64,000 nucleotides of DNA from Mycobacterium sp. Lineage in GTDB: Bacteria > Actinomycetota > Actinomycetes > Mycobacteriales > Mycobacteriaceae. Shown piece by piece: positions 35,976 to 44,672 of the stretch. The stretch lies in the NCBI GenBank assembly GCA_016197405.1, contig JACPVR010000022.1, positions 217,455 to 281,454 on the forward strand, written 5' to 3'. The notes below the pieces were generated by a model. That model was not told where the DNA came from. It made no database searches and saw nothing but the letters and a program-made list of their open reading frames with translations. Both the position numbers and the translations under genes were made by a program. Within the stretch, counting starts at the first letter, position 1. Every line of letters begins with the position of its first letter.

Positions 35976-35996
35976 TCTGACAGGATTCCTGTCAGA
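35976..35996. promoter_or_regulatory. Perfect palindrome, putative TetR operator
   Basis: TCTGACAGGA and TCCTGTCAGA form perfect 10-bp arms around one T. It lies in the 230-bp divergent promoter region of the TetR (35924) and the AveC-like gene (36155). Confidence 0.7.
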
Positions 35997-36154
35997 ATTT
36001 GGCTTATGGCGCAGGCCACACTGGGCCGGGGATGTGACACGGGGCCGGGATCGGATCCGGCGACCGGGACACCAGTCCGGTCAACGCCGCGTTGCGAACA
36101 CCAACAACCCTGAATCGCCTCTGAGAAGGCATCTTTCATCGACGGAGGAAGACG

Positions 36155-36964
36155 ATGACGCTCGACGACGGTTCCATTCCGCAACCACCGGTCGACATGC
36201 TGGCGGGTTCGACGGCCGGATGGTTCTTCACCATCCTCGTCGGGATCCCGGCAGCGGCCTGCTACATCTGGGCGATCTGGTGGGGGCTCCGCCGCCGAGA
36301 TCCCCTCCCACTGTTGTGCATGCTGATCGGTTTCGCGTCCTCGTTCATCGAGCCCATCGTCGACGTCCTCGGACACGTGTGGTGGCCCGTCGATCTGCCA
36401 CTGGAGCTGTTCACCCTCTACGACCGTCATATCTATCTCTTTGTCGGTCTCGGGTATTCCTTCTTCCCGGGACTGGCGACCTGGCTGGTGTACCGGTATT
36501 TCCTGACCAAACCCACCAAGCGCGACATGCTTGCCAAGTTCATCCCCTTTGCCGTCGTCACAACGCTTTTCGAGATTCCGGGTCTGTTGGCCGGCGTCTA
36601 TGTGTACTACGGCGATCAGCCGTTCGAGGTCTTCGGATATCCCTTGTGGTGGCCGGTGATCAACAACGTCGCCCCACTGCTCGGCGGCGGCCTCATGCTC
36701 TTGGCGGCTCCGCTGCTCACGGGTTGGCGCAGGATGGCGCTGGCGCTCGCGGTGCCGATCGGATACGGCGGCGCGTATGGGGCCGTGGCGTGGCCGACGT
36801 TTGCCGCGCTGAATCTCCCTGTCCCGGCATGGGTTCAGTGGAGCGCCGCCGTCATCACCATCGCCATGTGCACACTGATCGGTTTGGCAATTGTTCAGCT
36901 GGTGGCCCGCGACGCCGTGGTCGGCACGCGACAGGCGCCTTCCCCGACCGTATCGCATCTGTAG
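36155..36964 (+). CDS. AveC-like multi-spanning membrane protein (short form, copy 5)
   Basis: This 269-residue membrane protein shows the family motifs most clearly: EPIVDVLGHVWW, GYSFFPGLATW, and VYYGDQPFEVFGYPLWWP before an Asn-Asn pair. About seven hydrophobic segments. GGAGGAAG precedes the ATG at 36155. It stands alone on the plus strand, followed by a strong bidirectional terminator and divergent from a TetR with a good operator. It may be the regulator's only direct target. Confidence 0.78.
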   Translation: MTLDDGSIPQPPVDMLAGSTAGWFFTILVGIPAAACYIWAIWWGLRRRDPLPLLCMLIGFASSFIEPIVDVLGHVWWPVDLPLELFTLYDRHIYLFVGLGYSFFPGLATWLVYRYFLTKPTKRDMLAKFIPFAVVTTLFEIPGLLAGVYVYYGDQPFEVFGYPLWWPVINNVAPLLGGGLMLLAAPLLTGWRRMALALAVPIGYGGAYGAVAWPTFAALNLPVPAWVQWSAAVITIAMCTLIGLAIVQLVARDAVVGTRQAPSPTVSHL

Positions 36965-36977
36965 TAGGCCCATACGA

Positions 36978-37021
36978 GACGAAGACCCGCCCCCAGGCCA
37001 TCCTGGGGGCGGGTCTTCGTC
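36978..37021. terminator. Strong hairpin between convergent genes
   Basis: A perfect 20-bp stem encloses the loop CCAT between the ends of the AveC-like gene (36964) and the flavoprotein gene (37053). It has no long T-run; probably a bidirectional terminator. Confidence 0.8.
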
Positions 37022-37052
37022 GTCGTGACCGGCAGTTGCAGCCGGGCCGTGC

Positions 37053-38531
37053 CTATCTCAGGATGGCACGGATTCGACTGGCGATACCGCGACCGCCGCG
37101 CGGTCCGATCCGGGTCGGCAGGTTGTCGATGTGATAGATGCAACCGTTCTCCGCACCCGTACGAGTCGCGAGGTCCTCGGCGGTTTCCACGTAGGTGCCG
37201 ATCTGCAGGTCGATGAAGTCGGGTGCGGCCTGGCTGACCTTTTCCAGCAGGCGCCGCTCGGCTTCCCCACGCCATTTGTCCCAGCCACCGTCTGGACGCA
37301 CCGGGGCCGGGCCGTAGAGCTGGACGACATCCTGCCCGGCCGGGGCCTGGCTCTCATCGATGGCCGACAGGATGCCCAGGCAGAACGGCATGCTGTCGGG
37401 TAGCTCACCCCGAGCCGACTGCTGCCCCGCAGCCACGACTTCTTCGAGGGTTCCCATGTAGATCGCGGGCCGACGCAGATCGACGCCGTCCTGGCGATTC
37501 GGCTGATGCCGCGATAGTTCGATACGCCCCGAGAGCGCGGCGTTGACGGTGAAGGTACCCAGGCCCGTCGAGTTGGCCGGGGCACCGCGCAACCGCTCGG
37601 CGATATCCGCCGGCAAGGCATCACCCACCATATCGGGCAACCGTTGGACGGGGCATGCGGCGATGACGGCGCGATCGGCGTGCAGCACGGTGCCGTCCAT
37701 GAGTTCGACGATTCCTCCGGCCGGGGCGGTCATCCGGATGTCGGCGACCTGCGACGACAGCCGGACCTGGCCACCATGGGCCTCGAAACACCGCTGCAGG
37801 GCCGCGACCAGACCGCCCATGCCGCCGACGGGCCGCACCGCGCCATGGTGATGGATCATCGACGGCGCCAGCAACGCGATCGCACTACCGTCGACGTCCA
37901 GCGGGGCCAAGATCGAACCTGTTCCCGCGAATATCCCACGCAGCGCCTCGGATTCGAACAGCGCCTCGATACCGTCGGCAGCCGTCGTCGTCAACAGCGA
38001 TCCGAGCAGGCTCCTGATTCGTCGGCTACTCGCTACCGCCCGGGCAGCCGCGGCCACGGTGGCCAAGCTGGGACGCTTGGGATCCGACAGGCCGTACTCA
38101 TCCTGGATCTTGAGGATCTTGATGCCGGCTTCGGTGAGCTCGGCGTAGGTGACGGCATCCTTGGCGGAGAAGCGGCGAATGTCAGCCAAGGTGTCGGCCA
38201 TGCTCGCTTGCAGCACCAGGGATTCGCCGCTGTTGCCCAGCCATGCCCATCCAGCGGCGGGCAGATCACGGTGACCGAATTTGTGCAGTTCGAGTTCATC
38301 GCCCACACCGCCGGCACGAAAGTAGACGTTCTCCCACGCGCCGGGACTGAGGATGTGATGGGGAGCCTCGGGGACGAAAGCCCGCGAGGCCGCCATCCCG
38401 CCCAGCCACGGGGCCTGTTCGATGATCGACACCCGCAGACCCGCCCTGGCCAGATAACAACCGGCCACCAGTCCGTTGTGACCACCGCCGACGATGATCA
38501 CGTCGTTGCGGTGCGTGCCCTGCGTAGTCAT
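37053..38531 (-). CDS. Phytoene-desaturase-type FAD oxidoreductase, C-terminus shortened
   Basis: This 492-residue flavoprotein has an N-terminal dinucleotide-binding motif VIIVGGGHNG at residues 11-20 and the usual central helical and substrate regions of the phytoene desaturase/amine oxidase superfamily. Relatives end with a second FAD-binding block, GTHPxxG followed by a helix, after the conserved NGCIYH. Here NGCIYHIDNLPTRIGP is followed by only RGGRGIASRIRAILR and a stop, so this block is missing. Either the gene carries a 3' deletion or the family varies. The ATG at 38531 is preferred over 38543. It is divergent from an acyl-CoA dehydrogenase. Confidence 0.8.
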   Translation of the reverse strand: MTTQGTHRNDVIIVGGGHNGLVAGCYLARAGLRVSIIEQAPWLGGMAASRAFVPEAPHHILSPGAWENVYFRAGGVGDELELHKFGHRDLPAAGWAWLGNSGESLVLQASMADTLADIRRFSAKDAVTYAELTEAGIKILKIQDEYGLSDPKRPSLATVAAAARAVASSRRIRSLLGSLLTTTAADGIEALFESEALRGIFAGTGSILAPLDVDGSAIALLAPSMIHHHGAVRPVGGMGGLVAALQRCFEAHGGQVRLSSQVADIRMTAPAGGIVELMDGTVLHADRAVIAACPVQRLPDMVGDALPADIAERLRGAPANSTGLGTFTVNAALSGRIELSRHQPNRQDGVDLRRPAIYMGTLEEVVAAGQQSARGELPDSMPFCLGILSAIDESQAPAGQDVVQLYGPAPVRPDGGWDKWRGEAERRLLEKVSQAAPDFIDLQIGTYVETAEDLATRTGAENGCIYHIDNLPTRIGPRGGRGIASRIRAILR

Positions 38532-38835
38532 ATCCGTCTCCATCAGTACATCGTGGTTACTCGTGGTCAGGCCGAACGGGAATCCAGGTCGACAATGAAG
38601 TGCCGCTGCGCGCCGAGACCCCCAAGGCGTCTCGATGGTGACCCAAGCCACCTTAGGAGAAGGATCCAGCGATGGTCAATTATGCGTATATAATTCTGTA
38701 TTCTACTGTGCATAGACCAGTCGATTTCGCGGTCAGCCTGCATTCCACGGAATCGCCGGACGGGTCGTGGTGACCGGTCCGCGTTCAGCCGGTCCGGTCG
38801 GACGGCTGACTACATTCACTGCGGAGAGGACGACA
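38532..38835. other. Divergent promoter region, flavoprotein and acyl-CoA dehydrogenase
   Basis: This 304-bp gap has an AT-rich core at about 38675-38710 with TATGCGTA, and AATTAT/ATAATT arms around it. I see no coding frame. Confidence 0.6.
38681..38688. promoter_or_regulatory. TATGCGTA motif (copy 3)
   Basis: It lies between AATTAT (38678-38683) and ATAATT (38690-38695), an inverted repeat in the divergent promoter. Same octamer as at 20846. Confidence 0.42.
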
Positions 38836-40017
38836 ATGACATCGACTTTGGAAGCCCCTGGCCAGACCTCGTCGTGGATGACCGACGACGTGGCGGCGGT
38901 TGCCGATCTGGCCCGCGAATTCTTCACCCGGTATGTGATTCCGCAGGCAGAAAGCGCTGCCCATGACGGTCGGCCCGACCGCGAACTGTACCGACGGGCG
39001 GGCGAGATGGGCTTGTTGTGCATGTCGGTTCCGGAGGAATATGGCGGCGGCGGAGGAACATTCGCCCACGAGGCGGCATTCCTGACCGAACAGACCCTGG
39101 CCGGTGATTCGTCGTTGCACCTCGGCGTGCACGCCGTCATCGTCCCGCATTACATCTTGGCTTACGGGACCGAAGAGCAGAAGAAGCGCTACCTGCCGAA
39201 GCTCGCGTCCGGAGAGTGGATCGGCGCGATTGCGATGACTGAACCCGGCGCCGGCTCGGATCTACAGGCGATGACCTCCAGGGCGGTGCCCACCGACGAC
39301 GGTTTCTCGCTGACCGGCACGAAATGCTTCATCTCCAACGGCCTCAACGCCGACATCGTCATCGTTGCCGCCAAGACCGACCCCAACGCCCGAGGCGCGG
39401 GAATCTCGCTGCTGATCGTCGATGTCACCGAACGCTCGGCCGGCAGCGAACCCACCGGATTCTCACGCGGCGCAGCACTGAAGAAGATCGGCCAGAAGGG
39501 TCAAGACACCGCGGAGTTGTTCTTCGAGGACTTCGCCGTGCCCGCCGACGCCGTGCTCGGACCGCTCAACGGTGGATTCTCCTGCCTCAAGACACAGCTG
39601 GCCACCGAGCGGGTGATCCTCGGCGTTGCAGCCGTGGCGTCGATGGAGCGCGCAGTTGAGCTGACTGTCGAATACACCAAGCAGCGCAACGTGTTCAACG
39701 CACCGTTGTTCGCCATGCAGAACACCCGGTTCGAACTCGCCGAATGCGCGACGCTCGCACACGTGTCGCGGGTCTTCATCGACTCATGCATCAGCAAGCT
39801 CATCGCCGGCGATCTCGACGTGACCACTGCGGCGATGGCCAAGTACTGGTTGGCCGATCAGCAGTGCGCGGTGATCGACCGGTGCCTGCAGCTGTTTGGT
39901 GGCTACGGCTACAGCCTCGAGTACCCGATCGCCCAGATGTACGCCGATGCCCGCATCCAGAAGATCTACGCCGGCGCCAACGAGGTCATGAAGGAATTGA
40001 TCGCCCGCACGCTGTAG
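38836..40017 (+). CDS. Acyl-CoA dehydrogenase
   Basis: This 393-residue FAD enzyme introduces a double bond into an acyl-CoA. Family blocks are IAMTEPGAGSDLQAM at about 132-146 and FISNGLNADI, and the FAD-binding C-terminal GGYGYSLEYP. The usual catalytic Glu of the short/medium-chain class would fall at Ala379 (IYAGANEV), so it is absent. A Glu in TERVIL at residue 258 aligns with the catalytic base of isovaleryl-CoA-type enzymes. This suggests a long-chain or branched-chain substrate. GGAGAGGA precedes the ATG. A hairpin follows the gene. Confidence 0.9.
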   Translation: MTSTLEAPGQTSSWMTDDVAAVADLAREFFTRYVIPQAESAAHDGRPDRELYRRAGEMGLLCMSVPEEYGGGGGTFAHEAAFLTEQTLAGDSSLHLGVHAVIVPHYILAYGTEEQKKRYLPKLASGEWIGAIAMTEPGAGSDLQAMTSRAVPTDDGFSLTGTKCFISNGLNADIVIVAAKTDPNARGAGISLLIVDVTERSAGSEPTGFSRGAALKKIGQKGQDTAELFFEDFAVPADAVLGPLNGGFSCLKTQLATERVILGVAAVASMERAVELTVEYTKQRNVFNAPLFAMQNTRFELAECATLAHVSRVFIDSCISKLIAGDLDVTTAAMAKYWLADQQCAVIDRCLQLFGGYGYSLEYPIAQMYADARIQKIYAGANEVMKELIARTL

Positions 40018-40037
40018 CGCCGGGTGCACATCGACCA

Positions 40038-40073
40038 AAAGCGGGGCCCGTCCAATAGGACGGGCCCCGCTTT
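40038..40073. terminator. Hairpin between acyl-CoA dehydrogenase and SDR genes
   Basis: A perfect 16-bp stem (AAAGCGGGGCCCGTCC and complement) encloses AATA, flanked by A and T runs on both strands. Bidirectional terminator. Confidence 0.85.
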
Positions 40074-40103
40074 CGTATGTCTGAGTTGGGCGTTGCCGCT
40101 GAA

Positions 40104-40916
40104 TCAGTACATCGTCGGCGCCACACCGCCGCCGTCGATCACGACCCGTTGACCGGTGACGTACTCCCCACCGACACCGGCGAGGAAGACCACGAGGCGA
40201 GCGATATCGGCCGGCTTGCAGACCCGGCCGAACGGCGAATGGGTCTCGGTGCCCTCCATCGTCTCGCCGGGAGACGTGGCGTTGACCAACTTTGCACCCA
40301 TATCGGTGTCGATCAACCCCGGCGCGATCACGTTGACCCGCACTCCGTTGTCGCGCTCCTCGCGCGCCAGAACCCGGCAGGCTGCCTCCATCGCGGCCTT
40401 GGCCATTGCGTAGGGCGCGGTGTTGGCCGGGCACGCGTCGACCACCGTGCTGGAGATCACCACGATGTCCGATCGCCCCTTGGCCCGCATTCCCGGCAGC
40501 AACTGACGGATCAATGCCAGCGGGCCCAGCGTGTGCACGCCGAGCAATTGCAGATACTCCCGCGGATCGGTATCGGCGACGGAACGCCCACGGCTGGCCA
40601 CGCCGGCATTGCTGACCAACAGGTCCACGTCACCGAAACGGTCGGCGATCGCGGCCACGGCCTCCGCCCACGATTGTTCGTCCGCCGCCGAGGCATAGAC
40701 CGCCATGGCCTGTCCACCAACGGATTCGATATCGGCGACGACCTGGTGGGCGGCCTCCGGTGACCGCATGTAGGTCAGGGCCACCTGCGCCCCGGCCGCC
40801 GCGAGTTCCCGGGCGACCCCAGCACCCACACCGCGGGACCCGCCGGTCACCAATGCCACCCGGCCGTGCAACGGAGCCTTGTCGTCAACGGCTCGCATTG
40901 CGAGCGCTTCACTCAT
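40104..40916 (-). CDS. Short-chain dehydrogenase/reductase
   Basis: This 270-residue SDR has the cofactor motif TGGSRGVG at 24-31, SNAG at 102-105, and the catalytic Ser155/156, Tyr169 and Lys173 (YAMAK). The C-terminal GEYVTGQRVVIDGGG is normal. It oxidises or reduces an alcohol or ketone with NAD(P). It is the last gene of the five-gene operon; its ATG overlaps the SRPBCC stop by four bases. The N-terminal 15 residues are an extra, variable leader. Confidence 0.9.
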   Translation of the reverse strand: MSEALAMRAVDDKAPLHGRVALVTGGSRGVGAGVARELAAAGAQVALTYMRSPEAAHQVVADIESVGGQAMAVYASAADEQSWAEAVAAIADRFGDVDLLVSNAGVASRGRSVADTDPREYLQLLGVHTLGPLALIRQLLPGMRAKGRSDIVVISSTVVDACPANTAPYAMAKAAMEAACRVLAREERDNGVRVNVIAPGLIDTDMGAKLVNATSPGETMEGTETHSPFGRVCKPADIARLVVFLAGVGGEYVTGQRVVIDGGGVAPTMY

Positions 40917-41380
40917 CGACGTGCCCTCTCTTCTCGGGCGGAGCGCCGCTCGGCAGCCCTGACAAGCCGCTTCAACAATCCCGCGATGGTGGTCTGCAGG
41001 ACAGCGTTCAGCACCGGATCGGCTATGCGGCGGCGCGCGGTGAACTCCACGCGCCATTCGATGTCCGCGCCGCCGCCGGCCGCGGGCAGCACCGTGACCG
41101 AGCCCAGATAGTGGGTGAACGCCGCGGGACTGATGACGGTGTAGGTCTGTCCGGTGTCGTCGCGGGTCAGGATGAGCTCACGGATCCACACCGGCCAGGC
41201 ACCGACCTTGCGTATCGCGCCCGGGCCGGCAGGTGTCGACTCACCCCACCGCTCCCAATATGTCTGCATGACCATGGGGCGCGCCCACGCGGACCAGCCG
41301 TCGACATCGTCCAACAGTGCCAGCACCGTATCGGCGCCGGCCCGGCATGAACTGCTGAATGCGAACTGGCGGGTGGTCAC
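40913..41380 (-). CDS. SRPBCC (START-like) family protein
   Basis: This 155-residue protein matches the polyketide cyclase/START-like fold: a hydrophobic-cavity small protein with WSAWARPMVMQTYWERWGE at the start, the long C-terminal helix LNAVLQTTIAGLLKRLVRAAE and a central beta region. It may bind a lipid or catalyse a minor step. It overlaps both neighbouring genes by four bases. The start is a GTG at 41380. Confidence 0.8.
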   Translation of the reverse strand: MTTRQFAFSSSCRAGADTVLALLDDVDGWSAWARPMVMQTYWERWGESTPAGPGAIRKVGAWPVWIRELILTRDDTGQTYTVISPAAFTHYLGSVTVLPAAGGGADIEWRVEFTARRRIADPVLNAVLQTTIAGLLKRLVRAAERRSAREERARR

Positions 41381-42882
41381 TGGCTGCGCCGTCCCGCGCG
41401 GAACCGCGCCCGGGTCATGGCACGAAGCGCGAACATGGTGAAGGCGGGTCGTTGCAAGAGCATTCCGTTCAGTCCTGGCGGGTCGGCGATTTTCGTCGAG
41501 ATCGACTTGGTGCGGCTGAACTCGCGTAAGCCCTCGGCGCCGTGGATGCGACCGTAGCCGCTTTCGCCGACTCCACCGAACGGTAACTCGGGGATGCTGA
41601 CGAAGGCGATCACGGAATTGATGGACACCATTCCGCAGCGCAGGGCGGCCGCCAGTCTCGGCCCTTCCGACTTGGAGAACACGGCGGCACCGAGCCCGAA
41701 GTTCGTGCCGTTGGCCAACCGAACGGCTTCTTCAAGGTCCGCCACCGTGCGCACCGTGACCATCGGTCCGAACGTCTCCTCTTGTACCGCGGCACAGGAC
41801 TCGTCGGGGTCGATCAGCACGATCGGTTCGCCGATGCGATCGCGAACGCGTTCCGCACCGCCCAGTGGTGCGCCGGCGCCGCGTCCGATGGCATCGCGCA
41901 CCTGCTCGGCCACGGTGTCGGCTTGTGACGGCAGCATCATCGGTCCATAGGTCGCACCGGGCTCGGTTCCGACCCGCACGTCGCGCAGGCGACGGGACAG
42001 CGCCTTGCGGAACCGCTCGGAGACGGCCTGGTGGACGTAGATCCGTTCCACTCCGACACAGGTCTGGCCGGCATTGCTGAACCCGCCCCAGGCCGCGGCA
42101 TCGGCGGCCGCCTCGACATCGGCGTCGGCGGCAACGATCATCGCGTCCTTACCACCGCATTCCATCACCACCGGGGTCAGCGTATCGGCGCACGCGTGCA
42201 GGATCTTTCGGGCAGTACGGGGAGATCCGGTGAAGGCCACCTTGTCCACTCCCCCGCTGATCAGGCCGGCACCGGCATCGCCGGCACCGGTGATGAGCGT
42301 CAGCACACCATGCGGCACAGCAGGATTGGCGCGCTCGAAAGAGACGACCAGTTCGGCGCCGACGGCGGTGGTGTGCTCGCTCGGTTTGAGTGCAACCCCG
42401 TTACCGGCCGCCAATGCCGATGCCAGGGGTGCCACCGGCGCGAAGAGTGGGTAATTCCACGGGCTGATGATGCCGATGACGCCAAACGGTTCGGAGTCGA
42501 TGACCGCACGGTAATTGGCCATCAAGACCGTAGGGACGACTCGACGCCTGCGCAGTACCCGCTCGGCGTTACGTGCCGCCCAGCGGATGTGTTCGACGGC
42601 GATGACCAGCTCCATATAGGCGTCATCGACGGGTTTGCCGCTCTCGCGATGAATCAGCGACACGAAATCGTCACTGTGCGTGACGATGTCCGCGGCCCAG
42701 GCCAGCAGACAATCGCGACGCCTGCCGAAGCCCATACCCTGCCAGATCCGGCCGGCTGCGCGACATTCGACGATGCGCGACGCCACCTGGTCGGCATCCA
42801 TGCTGGCGAACTCGGCGATGGTCGCACCGGTGGCGACATCGCGTGCAGCGAAGGACCGGGTGGACCGGGTCGTGGCGCTCAT
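41377..42882 (-). CDS. Aldehyde dehydrogenase (NAD-dependent family)
   Basis: This 501-residue enzyme belongs to the ALDH superfamily, oxidising an aldehyde to an acid. The catalytic Cys275 is in FSNAGQTCVGVERIYV, the general base Glu241 in VVMECGGKDA and the active-site Asn143 in SPWNYP. The C-terminal LPFGGVGESGYGR is conserved. The C-terminus has a basic extension of about 50 residues (RARFRAGRRSQ at the end), suggesting membrane association. It is the third gene of the coupled operon, overlapping the acyl-CoA ligase by four bases. Confidence 0.92.
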   Translation of the reverse strand: MSATTRSTRSFAARDVATGATIAEFASMDADQVASRIVECRAAGRIWQGMGFGRRRDCLLAWAADIVTHSDDFVSLIHRESGKPVDDAYMELVIAVEHIRWAARNAERVLRRRRVVPTVLMANYRAVIDSEPFGVIGIISPWNYPLFAPVAPLASALAAGNGVALKPSEHTTAVGAELVVSFERANPAVPHGVLTLITGAGDAGAGLISGGVDKVAFTGSPRTARKILHACADTLTPVVMECGGKDAMIVAADADVEAAADAAAWGGFSNAGQTCVGVERIYVHQAVSERFRKALSRRLRDVRVGTEPGATYGPMMLPSQADTVAEQVRDAIGRGAGAPLGGAERVRDRIGEPIVLIDPDESCAAVQEETFGPMVTVRTVADLEEAVRLANGTNFGLGAAVFSKSEGPRLAAALRCGMVSINSVIAFVSIPELPFGGVGESGYGRIHGAEGLREFSRTKSISTKIADPPGLNGMLLQRPAFTMFALRAMTRARFRAGRRSQ

Positions 42883-44672
42883 CGGGCCACCGCCTCGGCC
42901 GCATAGAGCCCCTCGATCTCGCTGCGGTACATCTCGGCGATGACCCGGCGCCGCACCTTGAGGGTGGGTGTGAGCTCTGCGCTGTCGGGCTGCCAGAACT
43001 GCGGCAGCACGGTGTAGCGCTTGATCTGCTCGACGCGGGCCAGGTTTTCGTTGGCCCGATGCACCGCCTGCGTGACAGCCGCGGTGACGACGTCGTGCGT
43101 GCACAGCTCCTCTGGGTCGACCACCGTGATACCCGCCGACGCGGCGAATGAGGCCAAGGCGTCCGGGTCGAGGACGATCAGTGCCGACAGGTAGGGGCGT
43201 TCGTCGCCGATGGCGACCACCGAACCGATCAGCGGACTTTCGGCCTTGACCGCCGCCTCCACCTTGGCGGGAGCGATGTTCTTGCCTGCGGCGTTGACGA
43301 TGATCTCCTTCTTACGACCGGTGATGGACAGATAACCGTCCGCATCGAGTTCGCCGAGATCCCCGGTGCGCAGCCACCCGTCGGCGGTGATTGCCTCGGC
43401 TGTCGCCTCGGGTTCGCCGCGGTAGCCGCGCATGACGATGGGCCCGTTCACGAGGATCTCGCCGTCGTCATCGAGCTTGATCTGCACATCGCGCAGTGGT
43501 TTACCGACCGTCCCGAACTTCTGTGCGCCGCAGGGGTTGATCGTGGCCACGGCGCCCAGTTCCGACATACCCCACACCTCGACCACTTCCAGGCCGAGCG
43601 CCGCCAGGTAAGACTGAATATGCGGGGCGGTCGGAGCCGCACCGACCATCAGCCAGCGCAGGTTGCCCAACCCCATCGACGTGCGAATCGCCGCCAAGAC
43701 CGGCTCGACCGCTTGGCGCTGCTCGACGAGCGCCGGGTCCGGTTGACCGCCGGCGACCCGTGCCTGCTGCGCCGCAACCGCATATCGCTGCCCGATGTCG
43801 ATTGCCTTGGACAGCAATTCCGCTTTGGCCGAATCGGTCTCGGCCTCCAATCGGGCGCTCACGGCGGCCACCATCTTCTCCAGGATGCGCGGCACGGTCC
43901 CCCAGATGTCCGGCTGGATCGCGACCAGATTGGCTGCCAACGTCGTGAGATCGTCGATACACACCACATCCAGACCGAATGCCATGGCGTTGTAGTGCGT
44001 TCCCCAGCGTTGCGCGGCGTGGGCCATCGGCAATGCAGACGGCACGCGATCACCCGCCTTGAATTCGAGCACTTCGGCCGCCAGCAGCACTTCGGCGACC
44101 ATGCTGCGATGCGTCAGTTCGACCGGTTTGGGTGATCCGGTGGTGCCCGAGGTGTAGATCAGGGTGAGGACGTCATCGGGTTGCACGGCCCGCCATGTGG
44201 CCTCGAAGTCGAAGTCACCGGCGCGGGGCAGGTCGCTCAACTCGGCGACGCCGTCCACGCCGGAGTCGGTGCACACGATCGTCAGCCCCCGTGCCGCCTC
44301 CTGAAGTCGCTGCACGAAAGCTTTTTCACACAAGGCTATTCGAGCACCTGAGCTGGTGATGATATGCGCGATGTCGCGGACCGGAGACGTGTTGTAGATC
44401 GAGCAACTGGCCGCACCCAGATGCATCACCGCAGCGTCGACAACGTGGAAGACCGGACGGTTTTCGAACATCAGAGCCACTACGTCGCCGCGTCGCACAC
44501 CCGCGGCATGCAGCGCTGCCGCGGTGTCGGCAACTGCCGCGCGATACTCCGCGTAGGTGTAGCACTGCGTGCCTTCGGCGTTCCGCAGGGCGATCTGGTC
44601 GGGGTGGCTACCGACAGTGCGGTCGAACAGCTCGCACAGCGTTGCGCCTTCAGCGTTGACGGTGACATTCAT
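42879..44672 (-). CDS. Fatty-acyl-CoA/AMP-dependent ligase (FadD)
   Basis: This 597-residue acyl-activating enzyme has the AMP-binding motif YTSGTTGSPKP at 173-183 and the conserved WGMSELG and GWLRTGDLGELDADGYLSITGRKKEI. A C-terminal Lys in LKVRRR serves catalysis in relatives. It is of the long-chain FadD11/FadD15 type. It activates an acid, probably produced by the adjacent aldehyde dehydrogenase, to a CoA thioester. Its ATG overlaps the monooxygenase stop as TGATG. Confidence 0.9.
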   Translation of the reverse strand: MNVTVNAEGATLCELFDRTVGSHPDQIALRNAEGTQCYTYAEYRAAVADTAAALHAAGVRRGDVVALMFENRPVFHVVDAAVMHLGAASCSIYNTSPVRDIAHIITSSGARIALCEKAFVQRLQEAARGLTIVCTDSGVDGVAELSDLPRAGDFDFEATWRAVQPDDVLTLIYTSGTTGSPKPVELTHRSMVAEVLLAAEVLEFKAGDRVPSALPMAHAAQRWGTHYNAMAFGLDVVCIDDLTTLAANLVAIQPDIWGTVPRILEKMVAAVSARLEAETDSAKAELLSKAIDIGQRYAVAAQQARVAGGQPDPALVEQRQAVEPVLAAIRTSMGLGNLRWLMVGAAPTAPHIQSYLAALGLEVVEVWGMSELGAVATINPCGAQKFGTVGKPLRDVQIKLDDDGEILVNGPIVMRGYRGEPEATAEAITADGWLRTGDLGELDADGYLSITGRKKEIIVNAAGKNIAPAKVEAAVKAESPLIGSVVAIGDERPYLSALIVLDPDALASFAASAGITVVDPEELCTHDVVTAAVTQAVHRANENLARVEQIKRYTVLPQFWQPDSAELTPTLKVRRRVIAEMYRSEIEGLYAAEAVAR

